Shown here: piece after piece, positions 36,939 through 46,481 of the stretch
How the letters are laid out: each line of letters starts with the position of its first letter
How positions within the stretch are numbered: position 1 is the stretch's first letter
From: an uncultured Aquimarina sp.
Lineage (GTDB): Bacteria > Bacteroidota > Bacteroidia > Flavobacteriales > Flavobacteriaceae
Assembly (NCBI GenBank): GCA_947489195.1
Contig: CANLCT010000025.1
Coordinates: 1 to 59,630, forward strand
Length of the DNA stretch: 59,630 bases
Reading direction: 5' to 3'
Made by a program: the position numbers and the translations under genes
Notes under the pieces: model-generated
Database searches by the model: none
What the model saw: the letters and a program-made list of their open reading frames with translations, nothing else
Told to the model about the DNA's origin: nothing

Positions 36939-37865
36939 ATGGAAAAGAATAACTTTGAAGAAACTTTTTTGGCTAAATGGGTATCGGGTGAATTGTCACA
37001 GAGCGAATTAGCTGATTTTGAGAAGCATCCTCATTATGAGCAGTATGTAAAGATAAATACAGCTACTCAAAATATGTCATTAAGTGACTACGATATTGAT
37101 GCAGCTTTTTCTAACTTAAATGAAAAAGTAAATAAGCCAGTAAAAAAATCTAAAGTAATTACATTGTATAAATGGATTGGAGTTGCGGCAGCGTGCTTGA
37201 TTTTTGGTGCAGGGGTTTATTTGTATACTTTTTCAAATACAGTATATACAAGTAATATAGCCGAACATAAAAATGTAGTATTACCTGATGGTTCAACTGT
37301 ACTCCTTAATGGAAAAGCTACAGCTGAAGTTAATAAATTTAACTGGAATAAAAATAGAGAAGTAAATTTAATAGGAGAAGGGTATTTTAAGGTTAAAAAA
37401 GGAAGTAAATTTAAAGTAAAAACAACTTTAGGTGTAATACAAGTTGTTGGTACTGAGTTTACAGTAAATACCTTAAATAAAGAATTACTTATCGTAAAAT
37501 GTTTTGAGGGTGTTGTTAAAGTTGATACAGGTAAAGATGTGGCTACTTTAACTCAAGGAAAAGCTTATCAAGTGCATAAAAATAATATAAAACAATGGAA
37601 CTTTGAGCGTAATGCCCCAAGCTGGATTACGAGTAATAAAACTCAATTTAATAGTGTGCCTGTAGGTCTTGTTGTAAAGGCACTTCAAAGACAGTTTGAT
37701 GTTCAAATAGCTGATTATCAAAATATTGATGAAAATTTAAATTTTACAGGAAGTTTTTCAAATAATAATATCAATAATGCGTTATATACAGTATTTAGTA
37801 CATTAGGTTTAAAATATGAATTTGTTTCTGATAAAGAAATTCGTATTTTAGATTCAACAGAATGA
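36939..37865 (+). CDS. FecR-like anti-sigma factor
   Basis: 308 residues. The cytoplasmic N-terminus (about 1-75) would bind the sigma factor. A single membrane helix lies at 79-97 (WIGVAAACLIFGAGVYLYT). The periplasmic part has the FecR domain: NVVLPDGSTVLLNGKATAEV, VNLIGEGYFKVKKGSKFKVKT, VVGTEFTVNT, then a DUF4974-like C-terminus (VPVGLVVKALQRQFDVQI, NALYTVFSTLGLKYEF). It relays the signal from the receptor's STN domain to the sigma factor. Four bases separate its stop from the receptor start, so the two are cotranscribed. Confidence 0.92.
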   Translation: MEKNNFEETFLAKWVSGELSQSELADFEKHPHYEQYVKINTATQNMSLSDYDIDAAFSNLNEKVNKPVKKSKVITLYKWIGVAAACLIFGAGVYLYTFSNTVYTSNIAEHKNVVLPDGSTVLLNGKATAEVNKFNWNKNREVNLIGEGYFKVKKGSKFKVKTTLGVIQVVGTEFTVNTLNKELLIVKCFEGVVKVDTGKDVATLTQGKAYQVHKNNIKQWNFERNAPSWITSNKTQFNSVPVGLVVKALQRQFDVQIADYQNIDENLNFTGSFSNNNINNALYTVFSTLGLKYEFVSDKEIRILDSTE

Positions 37866-37869
37866 ATAA

Positions 37870-40395
37870 ATGCATTATATAAAGATTGGATTATTGTGCC
37901 TATGCACTATACTTTTTAGTAAAACGAGTATTATTGCTCAAAATAATTACTCAAAAAAAGTATTATTAAAAGAATATATACAATCATTGCAACAAAAGTA
38001 TGACTATAAATTTAGTTACTTAGATACTTATGTGGATCAAGAAATTACCCCTGCTTCGGGTATTACAGAAATAACAGATATTCTCCTTTTTTTAGAAAAA
38101 CAATCAAGTTTACGTTTCGAAGTTACAGATGGTTCAAATGTTATAATCCGTCCGTTTACGAATGATGATATTGTTAGTATATGTGGTTTCACAAAACTTG
38201 ATGGAAAAAGACAAGCTAATATAAATATTCAGTCTGTATTTAATTTAACACAGATTAATAGTAATGATAAAGGCTTTTTTGAAATTAATGTTCCATATGG
38301 TAGTTCCCTAGTTTTTAGTTATGATAATAAAATTTTAAGAAAATTAGAGGTAAAACAACTTTTGAAGAGTACTTGTTCTGATGTAAAATTAAATACATAC
38401 CATTTAGATTTACAGGAAGTTAATTTATGGCAATACCTAACAAAGGGAGTAAATAAAATAGCTCAAAAAACAGTATTAAAGCCTAAAAATTTTACTGTTT
38501 TAGCTGGTTTAACAGAGCCCGATATAATGCAAAGTTTACAGCATATACCTGGAGTTCAAAATCCTTTTGAAACCGCATCAAGATTATTTGTAAGGGGAGG
38601 GACACCCGATCAAAATTTGATTTTGTGGAATGGTATTAAAAGTTATAATCAAGGGCATTTTTTTGGTTTAATATCTTCTTTTAATCCATATATAATAAAA
38701 GAGATAGAGTTTTATAATAAAGGTGTAAATGCCCAATATGGTGATCGAGTAGCTGGCGTTGTTGACTTAAAATCATCTCAAAAAGTAGCCGATAAGTTTG
38801 AAGGTGGATTCGGAGTTAACTCAGTACATGCAGATGCTTATACAAGAATTCCTATAATTAAAAATAAACTTTCAATTGAAGTAGCAGGCAGAAGATCTTA
38901 TAACAGTATATGGGAATCACCAGCATACAAGCAAATGGCTGAACGTGTTTTTCAAAACACAAAAATAAATGAAAGATCTTCAAGCAATAAAGATGATTTT
39001 TACTTTACAGATTATAGTATTAGTATCCAAGGAAAACTATCATCAAAAGATGATATACAAGTAAATGCGCTATACACAAAAAATGAATTGAACTTTGATA
39101 GCCAAACAGGAACCCAGATGTTTTCAGATAATTTAGTAACAGAAAATGAAGGTTATAGTTTGCAATGGCAACGAAAATATAATGATAAGTTATCACAAAA
39201 TACTAGAGTAAATTTATCAAATTACATTCTTGATTATTCATTTACTACTAATGATATTAATAGTTCAGAATTAAAGGATAAGGATATCAAACAAAATTTT
39301 ATTAATGATATAGGAGTGCAAACCTTTGGTGTATTAAAATTAAATAAACAATCAAATTTGCAATTTGGATATGAATATTCTAAAACAGATATAAGATTTG
39401 CCTTGGAAAGTCGTAGCCCTAATATTTCAATAATATTAGATGAAGAAAAAAATGAATTAGATTCGCATAGTATATTTTCTCAGTACGAAATAAAAACAAA
39501 AGATGATTTAGTTTTACAATTAGGAATTAGAGGGAATTCATATTCTATTTCTAATGATTTATTTATTGAGCCACGTATTTATTTTCAAACACCAGTGCTG
39601 CCTAATGTAAGTGTAAACACATCTTTTACTTTACGAAGTCAAGCAATTACTCAAATTCAAGAATCTGTAGTAAGTAGTTTATCTTTAGAAAATCAACTTT
39701 GGCGTATAACTGATAATGAATTAGATGTATTGCAATCTAGACAAGTTTCTTTTGGGGCTACTTATAAAACAAAGAATTGGTTTGTTGAAATAGATAGTTA
39801 CATGAAAAGAACAAAAAATGTTACTTCATTAGCAACAGGGTTGTTAGCCCCTGGGAGTCAATCACTAGATTCGGGGTTGAGTAGTATTGAAGGGGTAGAG
39901 GTTTTTGTAAAGAAAAAATGGAAAGATTATGCTTCATGGGTGAGTTACAGTTACACAAAACAAAAAAACAAATTTGAAGAAATAAATGAAAATAGGTTTT
40001 TTACAAGTAACCTTAATATAGATCATACGTTTAAATGGTTGCATTTTTACAAGCTTAAAAACTTTCAATTTTCATTAAGTTGGTTATGGCATACAGGAAA
40101 AACAACTACAGATTCCGATTCTGTATCATTTATTGATAATGGCGGAGAGATAGGAGAGATTAACGAAGAAAATTTACCTGTGTATCATAAACTTGACGCA
40201 TCTGTTTTATATAATTTTAATCTTTCGAAAAAAATAAAAACTCAAATAGGGTTTTCTGTATTGAACTTATACAATAGAAAAAGTATTATAAATAGAGAGT
40301 TTAAGTCAACTCCAGGAATATCTAAAGATTTCTTAACATTAAACTATGAAGCTTTAGGAATTACGCCGAATTTAAGTGTGCGTTTTTTTTGGTAA
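37870..40395 (+). CDS. STN-domain TonB-dependent receptor (signal transducer)
   Basis: 841 residues. Signal peptide (MHYIKIGLLCLCTILFSKTSIIAQ), STN domain (about 30-105: LLKEYIQSLQQKYDYKFSYLD, ITDILLFLEKQSSLRFEV), a short carboxypeptidase-like domain (about 115-180), plug (about 200-300: VLAGLTEPDIMQSLQHIPGV, SRLFVRGGTPDQNLILWNG, AQYGDRVAGVVDLKS) and the barrel to the C-terminal Trp. It binds a ligand outside the cell and, through the STN domain, signals to FecR. No SusD-like gene is next to it, so it is not a standard SusCD glycan importer. The ligand is unknown; the divergent lipoproteins are candidates for partners. Confidence 0.9.
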   Translation: MHYIKIGLLCLCTILFSKTSIIAQNNYSKKVLLKEYIQSLQQKYDYKFSYLDTYVDQEITPASGITEITDILLFLEKQSSLRFEVTDGSNVIIRPFTNDDIVSICGFTKLDGKRQANINIQSVFNLTQINSNDKGFFEINVPYGSSLVFSYDNKILRKLEVKQLLKSTCSDVKLNTYHLDLQEVNLWQYLTKGVNKIAQKTVLKPKNFTVLAGLTEPDIMQSLQHIPGVQNPFETASRLFVRGGTPDQNLILWNGIKSYNQGHFFGLISSFNPYIIKEIEFYNKGVNAQYGDRVAGVVDLKSSQKVADKFEGGFGVNSVHADAYTRIPIIKNKLSIEVAGRRSYNSIWESPAYKQMAERVFQNTKINERSSSNKDDFYFTDYSISIQGKLSSKDDIQVNALYTKNELNFDSQTGTQMFSDNLVTENEGYSLQWQRKYNDKLSQNTRVNLSNYILDYSFTTNDINSSELKDKDIKQNFINDIGVQTFGVLKLNKQSNLQFGYEYSKTDIRFALESRSPNISIILDEEKNELDSHSIFSQYEIKTKDDLVLQLGIRGNSYSISNDLFIEPRIYFQTPVLPNVSVNTSFTLRSQAITQIQESVVSSLSLENQLWRITDNELDVLQSRQVSFGATYKTKNWFVEIDSYMKRTKNVTSLATGLLAPGSQSLDSGLSSIEGVEVFVKKKWKDYASWVSYSYTKQKNKFEEINENRFFTSNLNIDHTFKWLHFYKLKNFQFSLSWLWHTGKTTTDSDSVSFIDNGGEIGEINEENLPVYHKLDASVLYNFNLSKKIKTQIGFSVLNLYNRKSIINREFKSTPGISKDFLTLNYEALGITPNLSVRFFW

Positions 40396-40458
40396 ATAAT
40401 TCTTTTTCAATGGGTTTAAATTTTATCTACTTTATTAAAATCATTTCTTTTCAAATCG

Positions 40459-40466
40459 TATTTTTG
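40459..40466 (+). promoter_or_regulatory. TAnnTTTG promoter element for the DUF3857 pair
   Basis: TATTTTTG, a perfect -7 element, lies 18 bases before the ATG at 40485, indicating that the two DUF3857 genes have their own promoter separate from the receptor. Confidence 0.55.
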
Positions 40467-40484
40467 ACCTCATAAAAAATACAC

Positions 40485-42389
40485 ATGCGAATTTATTTAC
40501 TTTTAGGAATTTTTATAATTTATAATTTTCAAACTTTTTCTCAAGAAATCTCAAATTTTCAAATCTCTACAATTGATTCAATTTTAAAGATTGATGCTAC
40601 TTCAATTGTACGTTTACATAAAATGGAAGTAAATATTGATAATTCATCTAAGATGAATATTAAAAATAGATTAGTAATAACTGTATTTAATAAACAGGCA
40701 GAACAGAATTTATGGCTTGGACAACAATATTCTACTTCGCAAAAAATAAAAAAAATTGAAGCTTTTATATATGATAAAAATGGAGTGAAAACTACTAAAA
40801 TAAGAGAAAGCGAATTTCAAGATAGAAGTGTTACTGATTATGCAACAGTAGCATCAGATTCTAGATATAAATATTTATATCATGTAGGTAAAGGTTTTCC
40901 ATATACCATTGATTTTAATTACGAGGTTGAAACTTCGAATACAGGTTTTATGCCTACATTTTATTTTAATGATAAGTATAATCAGTCTGTTGAATATGCA
41001 GAATATAAGATCTTTAATCCAACTAAAATTCCGATAAGATTTAAAAAGGCAAATTTTTCAGATTTAGATATACATAAAATAAAAGATTCAGGTGATAAAT
41101 TGTTTTTTAAAGCTACTAACTTAAAATCGATTAAAAAAGAAATTAATGGTCCTTCGTATAAAGAAGTATTTCCTTATGTGAAAATTTCATTAGAAGATTT
41201 TACATTAGTTAATGTTGCTGGAAAAGTAACAGATTGGAAAACAATGGGGAAATGGCAAAATGAAAACCTATTAAAAGGAAGGAGAGAATTGTCTGAAACG
41301 GTACTTAATGAAGTTGCAAATCTAGTAGAAGGAGAAATAGACCCTATTGAAAAGGCTAAAAAAATATATAATTATGTGCAAAATAAAACACGTTATGTTG
41401 GGATTCAGTTAGGTATTGGAGGGTGGAGACCAATGAAAGCATCTGATGTAGATACTTATGGTTATAGTGATTGCAAAGGTTTAACAAATTATACTAAAGC
41501 CTTGCTAGATTCGCAAAACATACCTGCATTTTATAGTGTAATATACGGTAACGAAGAAATTATTAATATAGATGAGGATTTTGTTTCCCTTGAAGGAAAC
41601 CATGTGATTTTAAACCTTCCTAATAAAGGAAACGATATTTGGTTAGAATGTACTAGCCAAACTGTTCCTTTTGGATATATTGGAGGTTTTACGGATAACA
41701 GAAATGCTTTAGTGATTACACCCGAAGGTGGGCAAATAAAGAAAACCACACATTATAAAACACAAGAAAATATTTTAGAAACAACTATAAAATTAAAATT
41801 TAATAAGGATAATTCAGTTTCGGGTAGTTTTAAAAGTGAAGCAGCAGGTATACAATATAATTGGCAGCGTAATATAAGTCAAGCAAAAGATAAAGTGAAA
41901 TATTATAAAGAATCGGAGTTTTACCATTTAAACAATTTAAATATTCAAAATGTAAATTTAACTGATGATAAAGAAGCTATTCAATATAATGAAGCTTTTG
42001 ATTTTACTATAGCATCTTTTGGGAATAAAGCAGGAAATAGGCTTATTTTTAAACCTAATTTTTTTAATGTATACACTCCATCTATATCTTCGAAAGAGAG
42101 AAAATTTGATTTAGTAATTTCTCATGGTTTTGTTGATATTGATCATTATATATATGAATTACCTCCAGAGTATGAATTATATAAACTACCTAAATCTAGC
42201 GAATTGAAAACCGAATTCGGAACATATTCATATGTTATTGAAAAAATAAATCAACAAAAAATCAAATTGACAAGAAAATTGATAATTAATGAAGGGAAGT
42301 TTGACAAAGAAAAATATGAAGATTATAAAGAGTTTGTAAAAGAAATAAAATCAAATGACAACTCTAAAGCTATACTAAACAAAATTTAA
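40485..42389 (+). CDS. secreted DUF3857 and transglutaminase-like protein
   Basis: 634 residues with a signal peptide (MRIYLLLGIFIIYNFQTFSQ). The DUF3857 beta domain (about 30-230) is followed by a transglutaminase-like papain fold: IYNYVQNKTRYVGIQLGIGGWRP, catalytic-type Cys330 in YSDCKGLTNY, His373 in GNHVIL, and LECTSQTVPFGY at the third position. A C-terminal DUF3858-like domain follows. Cys and His are present, so an active cysteine hydrolase or transferase is possible. Such proteins are frequent and unexplained in Flavobacteriaceae. Twelve bases separate it from a related gene downstream, so the pair is cotranscribed. Confidence 0.85.
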   Translation: MRIYLLLGIFIIYNFQTFSQEISNFQISTIDSILKIDATSIVRLHKMEVNIDNSSKMNIKNRLVITVFNKQAEQNLWLGQQYSTSQKIKKIEAFIYDKNGVKTTKIRESEFQDRSVTDYATVASDSRYKYLYHVGKGFPYTIDFNYEVETSNTGFMPTFYFNDKYNQSVEYAEYKIFNPTKIPIRFKKANFSDLDIHKIKDSGDKLFFKATNLKSIKKEINGPSYKEVFPYVKISLEDFTLVNVAGKVTDWKTMGKWQNENLLKGRRELSETVLNEVANLVEGEIDPIEKAKKIYNYVQNKTRYVGIQLGIGGWRPMKASDVDTYGYSDCKGLTNYTKALLDSQNIPAFYSVIYGNEEIINIDEDFVSLEGNHVILNLPNKGNDIWLECTSQTVPFGYIGGFTDNRNALVITPEGGQIKKTTHYKTQENILETTIKLKFNKDNSVSGSFKSEAAGIQYNWQRNISQAKDKVKYYKESEFYHLNNLNIQNVNLTDDKEAIQYNEAFDFTIASFGNKAGNRLIFKPNFFNVYTPSISSKERKFDLVISHGFVDIDHYIYELPPEYELYKLPKSSELKTEFGTYSYVIEKINQQKIKLTRKLIINEGKFDKEKYEDYKEFVKEIKSNDNSKAILNKI

Positions 42390-42401
42390 TAATTATAAAC
42401 T

Positions 42402-44441
42402 ATGAGTATAAAATTACAATTAAACTTTTTAATATTATTAATATCATCAAGTAGTTTGTTTTCTAATCCACTTTCTTATTTACTAAAGGATAAAGGGGAA
42501 GAGGTAACAATTGCTCAGTTAAAAGAAGATGCTTATGAAAAAGATAACAGTGCAAAGGCGGCAATATTAGATGAGCAAGTTAAGGTTAGGTATGTATATA
42601 ATCAAAATGAAGGATTTACAGTGCAAACTCAATTTTACAGAAAAATAAAAATTTATCATAAAGATGCTTTATGGTGGGGGACACATTTAGTTAATCTAAC
42701 TGTAAATAATAGTTCCAAAGAAAAGCTTATAAATATAAAAGGGAAAACATATAATTTAGTTAATGATGAAATTCAAATTGAAAAGCTTTCTAAATCAAGT
42801 GTGTTTGAAGAAGAAGTTTCTGAATACAAGAATAGTATAAAACTAACTTTGCCAAAAGTAAAAGAAGGGTGTATTATAGAATATTCTTACATTAAGGTTT
42901 CTCCTTTTTTTGGTTATATAGACCCCATTTTTTTTGAGAAAGAAATACCAGTAGTTAAAATGGATGTAGATATAAGGATTCCAGAATATTTTAGTTATAA
43001 CATACAGACCAGAGGGGAATACCAAATCAATGTAGCTCGATCATCTGAAAGAGGGAGTTTACAATATAGAGAAAAACATAGGAGTAACAGTCAAGGTTTT
43101 TCTACAACACGCACCTCTTTTGAAACAACTAATATTGATTTTACTTCAAATATATATAAAGTACTACTTACTGATGTACCAGCATTAACTAAAGAACCTT
43201 TTGTTCCTAATATATGGAATTATGCTTCTACGTTAGAGTTTTATTTACAATCTATTAAATACCCTTATGGCAAACTGTATAATTATGCAGAAACATGGGA
43301 TACCGTACTAAAAAAATTGACTGAGCAATCAACTTTTAAAGATGAAATATCTAAAAGTGACTATTACAAGGAAGATTTAGAGACCATTACTTCAAAGGTA
43401 TCTGATGAAAAAATGAAAATAAATATGATTTTTGATCATGTTAAAAAAACAATAAAATGGAATAATTATAGAACTTCATTACCATATCAAGGTGTTAAAA
43501 AAGCTTATAAAAATGGAGTAGGAAGTAGTGGTCAAATAAATGCTATATTACTATCAATGTTACAAAAAGCTAACATAAAAGCAAGACCAGTTTTTGTGAT
43601 TTCAGATCAAGCTCGGAATTCAATTTTTCCGAATTATAACGCTTTTGACTATTTGATTGTTGAAGCGGTAGCAAAAAGTAATGATAAAATTTATTTAGAT
43701 GCTACAGATCAAAAAGGTGCTCCAAATGTATTGCCAAATAGAGTGGTTCAAGGTATAGGAAAATTGTTAAGTGATAGTAGTGTGGCAGTTGATATTAATT
43801 TGAGAGTAAAGCCATCAAAGGAGCAAGGTATTTTAAATTATTCTATTGATGAATCGGGTATGGTTACAGGTAAGTATAAATTGCAAAGAGGAAAAAACTC
43901 AGCATTAAATCGTAGATACTTCATTAAAGAAACTAATGAGAAAAATGAAGAGGAGATAAAAAAACATTATGAGTTAGTTGAAATATCTAATTATAAAAAT
44001 GAATCAGTTAAAGAGTTGAATAAATCATTAAGTGAGTCGTTTGATTTTAAAATAGACAATCAATCAACTGTAGTTGATGACGAAATTTATTTTTACCCAA
44101 TGTTGTCATTAAAAAAAGAGACAAACCCATTGAAGCAAGAACATCGTAAATTTCCCATAGATTGGGTATTCCCTAAATTAAAAGCAAGTATGATTTTAAT
44201 AACAATTCCAAAAGATTACAAGATTGTTTCAATACCCGAACAAACAAGTTTTGTGTTACAAAATAACAGCGGAATTTACTCTTTTCAGACAAGAGTAAAC
44301 GGAAATACTATTAGTATAAGGGTAAAAGAAAAATTAAACAAAGCTTTTTTTACAATAGGTGAAGAAAGTGATAGTTTAAGAGAGTTTTACAAATTAATAG
44401 TAGAAAAAGAAAACGAACAAATCGTTTTAAAGAAAATATAA
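42402..44441 (+). CDS. secreted DUF3857 protein with a degenerate transglutaminase domain
   Basis: 679 residues with a signal peptide (MSIKLQLNFLILLISSSSLFS). The DUF3857 region is clear (VRYVYNQNEGFTVQTQFYRKIKIYHKD, VKEGCIIEYSYIKVSPFFGYI). The transglutaminase fold remains (MIFDHVKKTIKWNNY, LLSMLQKANIKARPVFVIS, IYLDATD), but the catalytic Cys position reads GVGSSGQIN (near residue 374) and the His position is in NAFDYLIVE, so both residues appear lost. It is probably a non-catalytic binding protein working with its active-looking neighbour. Second gene of the two-gene transcript. Confidence 0.85.
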   Translation: MSIKLQLNFLILLISSSSLFSNPLSYLLKDKGEEVTIAQLKEDAYEKDNSAKAAILDEQVKVRYVYNQNEGFTVQTQFYRKIKIYHKDALWWGTHLVNLTVNNSSKEKLINIKGKTYNLVNDEIQIEKLSKSSVFEEEVSEYKNSIKLTLPKVKEGCIIEYSYIKVSPFFGYIDPIFFEKEIPVVKMDVDIRIPEYFSYNIQTRGEYQINVARSSERGSLQYREKHRSNSQGFSTTRTSFETTNIDFTSNIYKVLLTDVPALTKEPFVPNIWNYASTLEFYLQSIKYPYGKLYNYAETWDTVLKKLTEQSTFKDEISKSDYYKEDLETITSKVSDEKMKINMIFDHVKKTIKWNNYRTSLPYQGVKKAYKNGVGSSGQINAILLSMLQKANIKARPVFVISDQARNSIFPNYNAFDYLIVEAVAKSNDKIYLDATDQKGAPNVLPNRVVQGIGKLLSDSSVAVDINLRVKPSKEQGILNYSIDESGMVTGKYKLQRGKNSALNRRYFIKETNEKNEEEIKKHYELVEISNYKNESVKELNKSLSESFDFKIDNQSTVVDDEIYFYPMLSLKKETNPLKQEHRKFPIDWVFPKLKASMILITIPKDYKIVSIPEQTSFVLQNNSGIYSFQTRVNGNTISIRVKEKLNKAFFTIGEESDSLREFYKLIVEKENEQIVLKKI

Positions 44442-44486
44442 TATAGCTTATTTAATTAGTATATTTAACAAACTTCAATAGTAATA

Positions 44487-44714
44487 ATGGAATTTCCCAA
44501 GTTTTTATTAGGTGATAATACCGATTATCCCGATGCCATTTTTGTAATTCATACCGAGTTCCCTCGTTGTATCATAAACCTTGCTGATGATGAAGTAGAA
44601 TGGTTAGAAGAATTTGACAAAAATGATGAAGAAGAACTGTTGCAAGAATCGCAAATTATTGTTGAAGCAGCAAGTACATTTTATGACCGTGAAATTGAAC
44701 GTTATAATAAATAA
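44487..44714 (+). CDS. small acidic conserved protein
   Basis: 75 residues, strongly acidic in the second half (DDEVEWLEEFDKNDEEELLQES), no signal peptide or membrane segment. The N-terminus MEFPKFLLGDNTDYPDAIFVIHTEFPRC is familiar from flavobacterial genomes as a conserved hypothetical protein without a known role. It sits 15 bases before the Ohr gene and may be cotranscribed with it. Cytoplasmic. Confidence 0.75.
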   Translation: MEFPKFLLGDNTDYPDAIFVIHTEFPRCIINLADDEVEWLEEFDKNDEEELLQESQIIVEAASTFYDREIERYNK

Positions 44715-44729
44715 TTAAATTATTTTAAA

Positions 44730-45155
44730 ATGAAAACATTGTATACAACAGCAGCAACTACAGCTGGAGGCAGAGCAGGAAAAGCCTCTACAGCCGATGG
44801 TAAACTGTCATTAGATTTAAGTGTTCCAAAAGAGCTTGGTGGTGATGGAGCAAGTGGAACCAATCCAGAACAATTATTTGCAATGGGGTATTCATCATGT
44901 TACGGGAGTGCATTACAGCACGTAGCCGATCAAAAGAAAATCGATCTAGGAAATTTTTCTGTAACAGCAGAAGTTTCTTTAGGAAAAAACGAAGAAGGAG
45001 ATTTTCAACTAGCAGTAATATTGGACACTTATATCCCTGGAGTTTCTGTTGAAGAAGGAGAAGAGTTGATTAATGAAGCACACGAAGTTTGTCCTTATTC
45101 TCGTGCAACAGAAGATAATATCGATGTTACATTAAACTTATTACTTGACGAATAA
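44730..45155 (+). CDS. ohr: organic hydroperoxide resistance protein (Ohr/OsmC)
   Basis: 141 residues. It reduces organic hydroperoxides using a reactive Cys pair: Cys57 in LFAMGYSSCYGSAL and Cys121 in HEVCPYSRAT, both in the Ohr positions. The N-terminal TTAGGRAGKASTADGKLSLDLSVPKELGG is the Ohr signature, separating it from OsmC proper. Cytoplasmic. Ends in an intrinsic terminator at 45179. Confidence 0.93.
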   Translation: MKTLYTTAATTAGGRAGKASTADGKLSLDLSVPKELGGDGASGTNPEQLFAMGYSSCYGSALQHVADQKKIDLGNFSVTAEVSLGKNEEGDFQLAVILDTYIPGVSVEEGEELINEAHEVCPYSRATEDNIDVTLNLLLDE

Positions 45156-45178
45156 TTTAAAAGAAAGCTTAAAACAAA

Positions 45179-45218
45179 AAAAAACACCTGAATTATTGAT
45201 TTATTCAGGTGTTTTTTG
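45179..45218 (+). terminator. intrinsic terminator after ohr
   Basis: acacctgaat and attcaggtgt form a 10-bp core stem (extended by A-T pairs), with the right arm starting at 45203, followed by a T-run. Confidence 0.85.
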
Positions 45219-45281
45219 TTTTTATAAACTTTATGAATATTATTTCTAAGTTTTTTTTTATTTTTTGCAACATTCATTAAA

Positions 45282-45312
45282 TTGTAACGTATTAAAAGTA
45301 TATACTAGCTAC
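45282..45312 (+). promoter_or_regulatory. possible ECF-type autoregulatory promoter
   Basis: TTGTAAC at 45282-45288, followed about 16-20 bases later by TACTA/CTACT just before the GTG start, resembles the TGTAAC-type -35 element seen upstream of some flavobacterial ECF sigma genes. Weak evidence; no TAnnTTTG element is present here. Confidence 0.3.
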
Positions 45313-45313
45313 T

Positions 45314-45859
45314 GTGGATAATAAAAAATTAATAGCACGCTGCCGCAAGAAGGATCGTAAAGCCCAAATGGAGCTATACAATAAATATTCGCGTGGAATG
45401 TACTTTGTGGCGTATCGTTTTTTTAAAGATTCTTTTTTGGCTGAAGAAGCCATGCAAGAATCATTTATAAAAGCCTTTTCAAAATTAGATCAGTTTACTG
45501 GTGATGTTACTTTTGGTGCTTGGTTAAAGCGAATAGTAATTAATAAAAGTATCGATATGCTTAAGGCGCGTAAGTTGGAAACAACAGCCCTTAACGAGCA
45601 AATTATGGGTACTCCAGATGAGTTTGAAAATTGGGAGGTTGAAGATACAACAACAGCTGATGAGGTTAAAAAAGCCATTGAAAATTTGCCTGAAAAATAC
45701 AAGTATCCAATACATTTGTTTTTATTAGAAGGCTATGATCATAATGAAATTTCAGAAATTTTAGACATCACGCCAGTATCATCACGAACATTAGTGCACA
45801 GAGGGAAAAAACGCTTACAAGAGCAATTAAAGCACTTGAAACATGGGACAGGATATTAG
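45314..45859 (+). CDS. ECF RNA polymerase sigma factor (SigW/RpoE-like)
   Basis: 181 residues from a GTG start. Region 2 is AYRFFKDSFLAEEAMQESFIKAFSKLDQF followed by FGAWLKRIVINKSIDMLKARK. Region 4 is LPEKYKYPIHLFLLEGYDHNEISEILDITPVSSRTLVHRGKKRLQEQL. It differs from the FecI-like factor at 36273 and belongs to the general ECF group. It overlaps the next gene, a one-helix membrane protein, by 17 bases, the arrangement expected for a sigma and its membrane-bound regulator. Confidence 0.92.
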   Translation: MDNKKLIARCRKKDRKAQMELYNKYSRGMYFVAYRFFKDSFLAEEAMQESFIKAFSKLDQFTGDVTFGAWLKRIVINKSIDMLKARKLETTALNEQIMGTPDEFENWEVEDTTTADEVKKAIENLPEKYKYPIHLFLLEGYDHNEISEILDITPVSSRTLVHRGKKRLQEQLKHLKHGTGY

Positions 45860-46481
45860 AGAATTATTACAGACAGACTTATTTAAAAATCAAGATTCCA
45901 CAGATTTACAAGATAATCACGAGCTTCGTTTTTTAGATAAACTTCATAAGGCTTTTCCAGAAGATGAAGTGTCTAATGATAAAGTTATTGTTTTAAAAAA
46001 GAAAGAAAATAACAAATGGTACTTATCAGTAGCAGCATCAGTTGTGGTAACTTTAAGTTTAAGTGCTTATGTAATTTTAGGTTTTCAAACAGAACCAAAA
46101 GTGCAACAGGCTAATGATTTAAACGTTTATAATATGAGTGTAGCTAATGATGTAATACTGCCTTCATTAGCAGATGTTTCTCCCGAGTTTAAAAAAGTAG
46201 AAGATTACTATTTAACATCAATTAATATTGAATTAGCCCAGCTAAAGATTAATGATGACAATAAAAGTATTGTAGATAGTTTTATGAAACATTTAAAACA
46301 ATTAGATGAGGAATACAAAACACTACAAAAAGAATTAAGGCAAGATGGTACAAATTCGCAAATGCTTGAAGCTTTAATAGAAAACTTACAAATGCGTTTA
46401 GAATTGCTACAGCAATTGAAGGTAAAACTTAAAAACCTACATGAATTTAAAAACCCAACATACCAAAATCATCAAGCTTAA
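45843..46481 (+). CDS. single-pass membrane protein, probable anti-sigma regulator
   Basis: 212 residues. The cytoplasmic N-terminus (1-58) is followed by one membrane helix (59-80, WYLSVAASVVVTLSLSAYVILG), and the rest is periplasmic and strongly coiled-coil (LKQLDEEYKTLQKELRQD, LIENLQMRLELLQQLKVKLKNL). No zinc anti-sigma motif is visible. Overlap with the ECF sigma gene on one side and with the adhesin-like gene on the other (41 bases) suggests translational coupling and a role as the sigma's membrane partner. That role is inferred from topology and context only. Confidence 0.75.
   Translation: MGQDIRELLQTDLFKNQDSTDLQDNHELRFLDKLHKAFPEDEVSNDKVIVLKKKENNKWYLSVAASVVVTLSLSAYVILGFQTEPKVQQANDLNVYNMSVANDVILPSLADVSPEFKKVEDYYLTSINIELAQLKINDDNKSIVDSFMKHLKQLDEEYKTLQKELRQDGTNSQMLEALIENLQMRLELLQQLKVKLKNLHEFKNPTYQNHQA

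Noticed and set aside
37870..40395. A SusC of a polysaccharide utilisation locus that would serve the cellulase
   Set aside because: No SusD neighbour, an STN signalling domain is present, and the cellulase is 6 kb away and ends in its own strong terminator.
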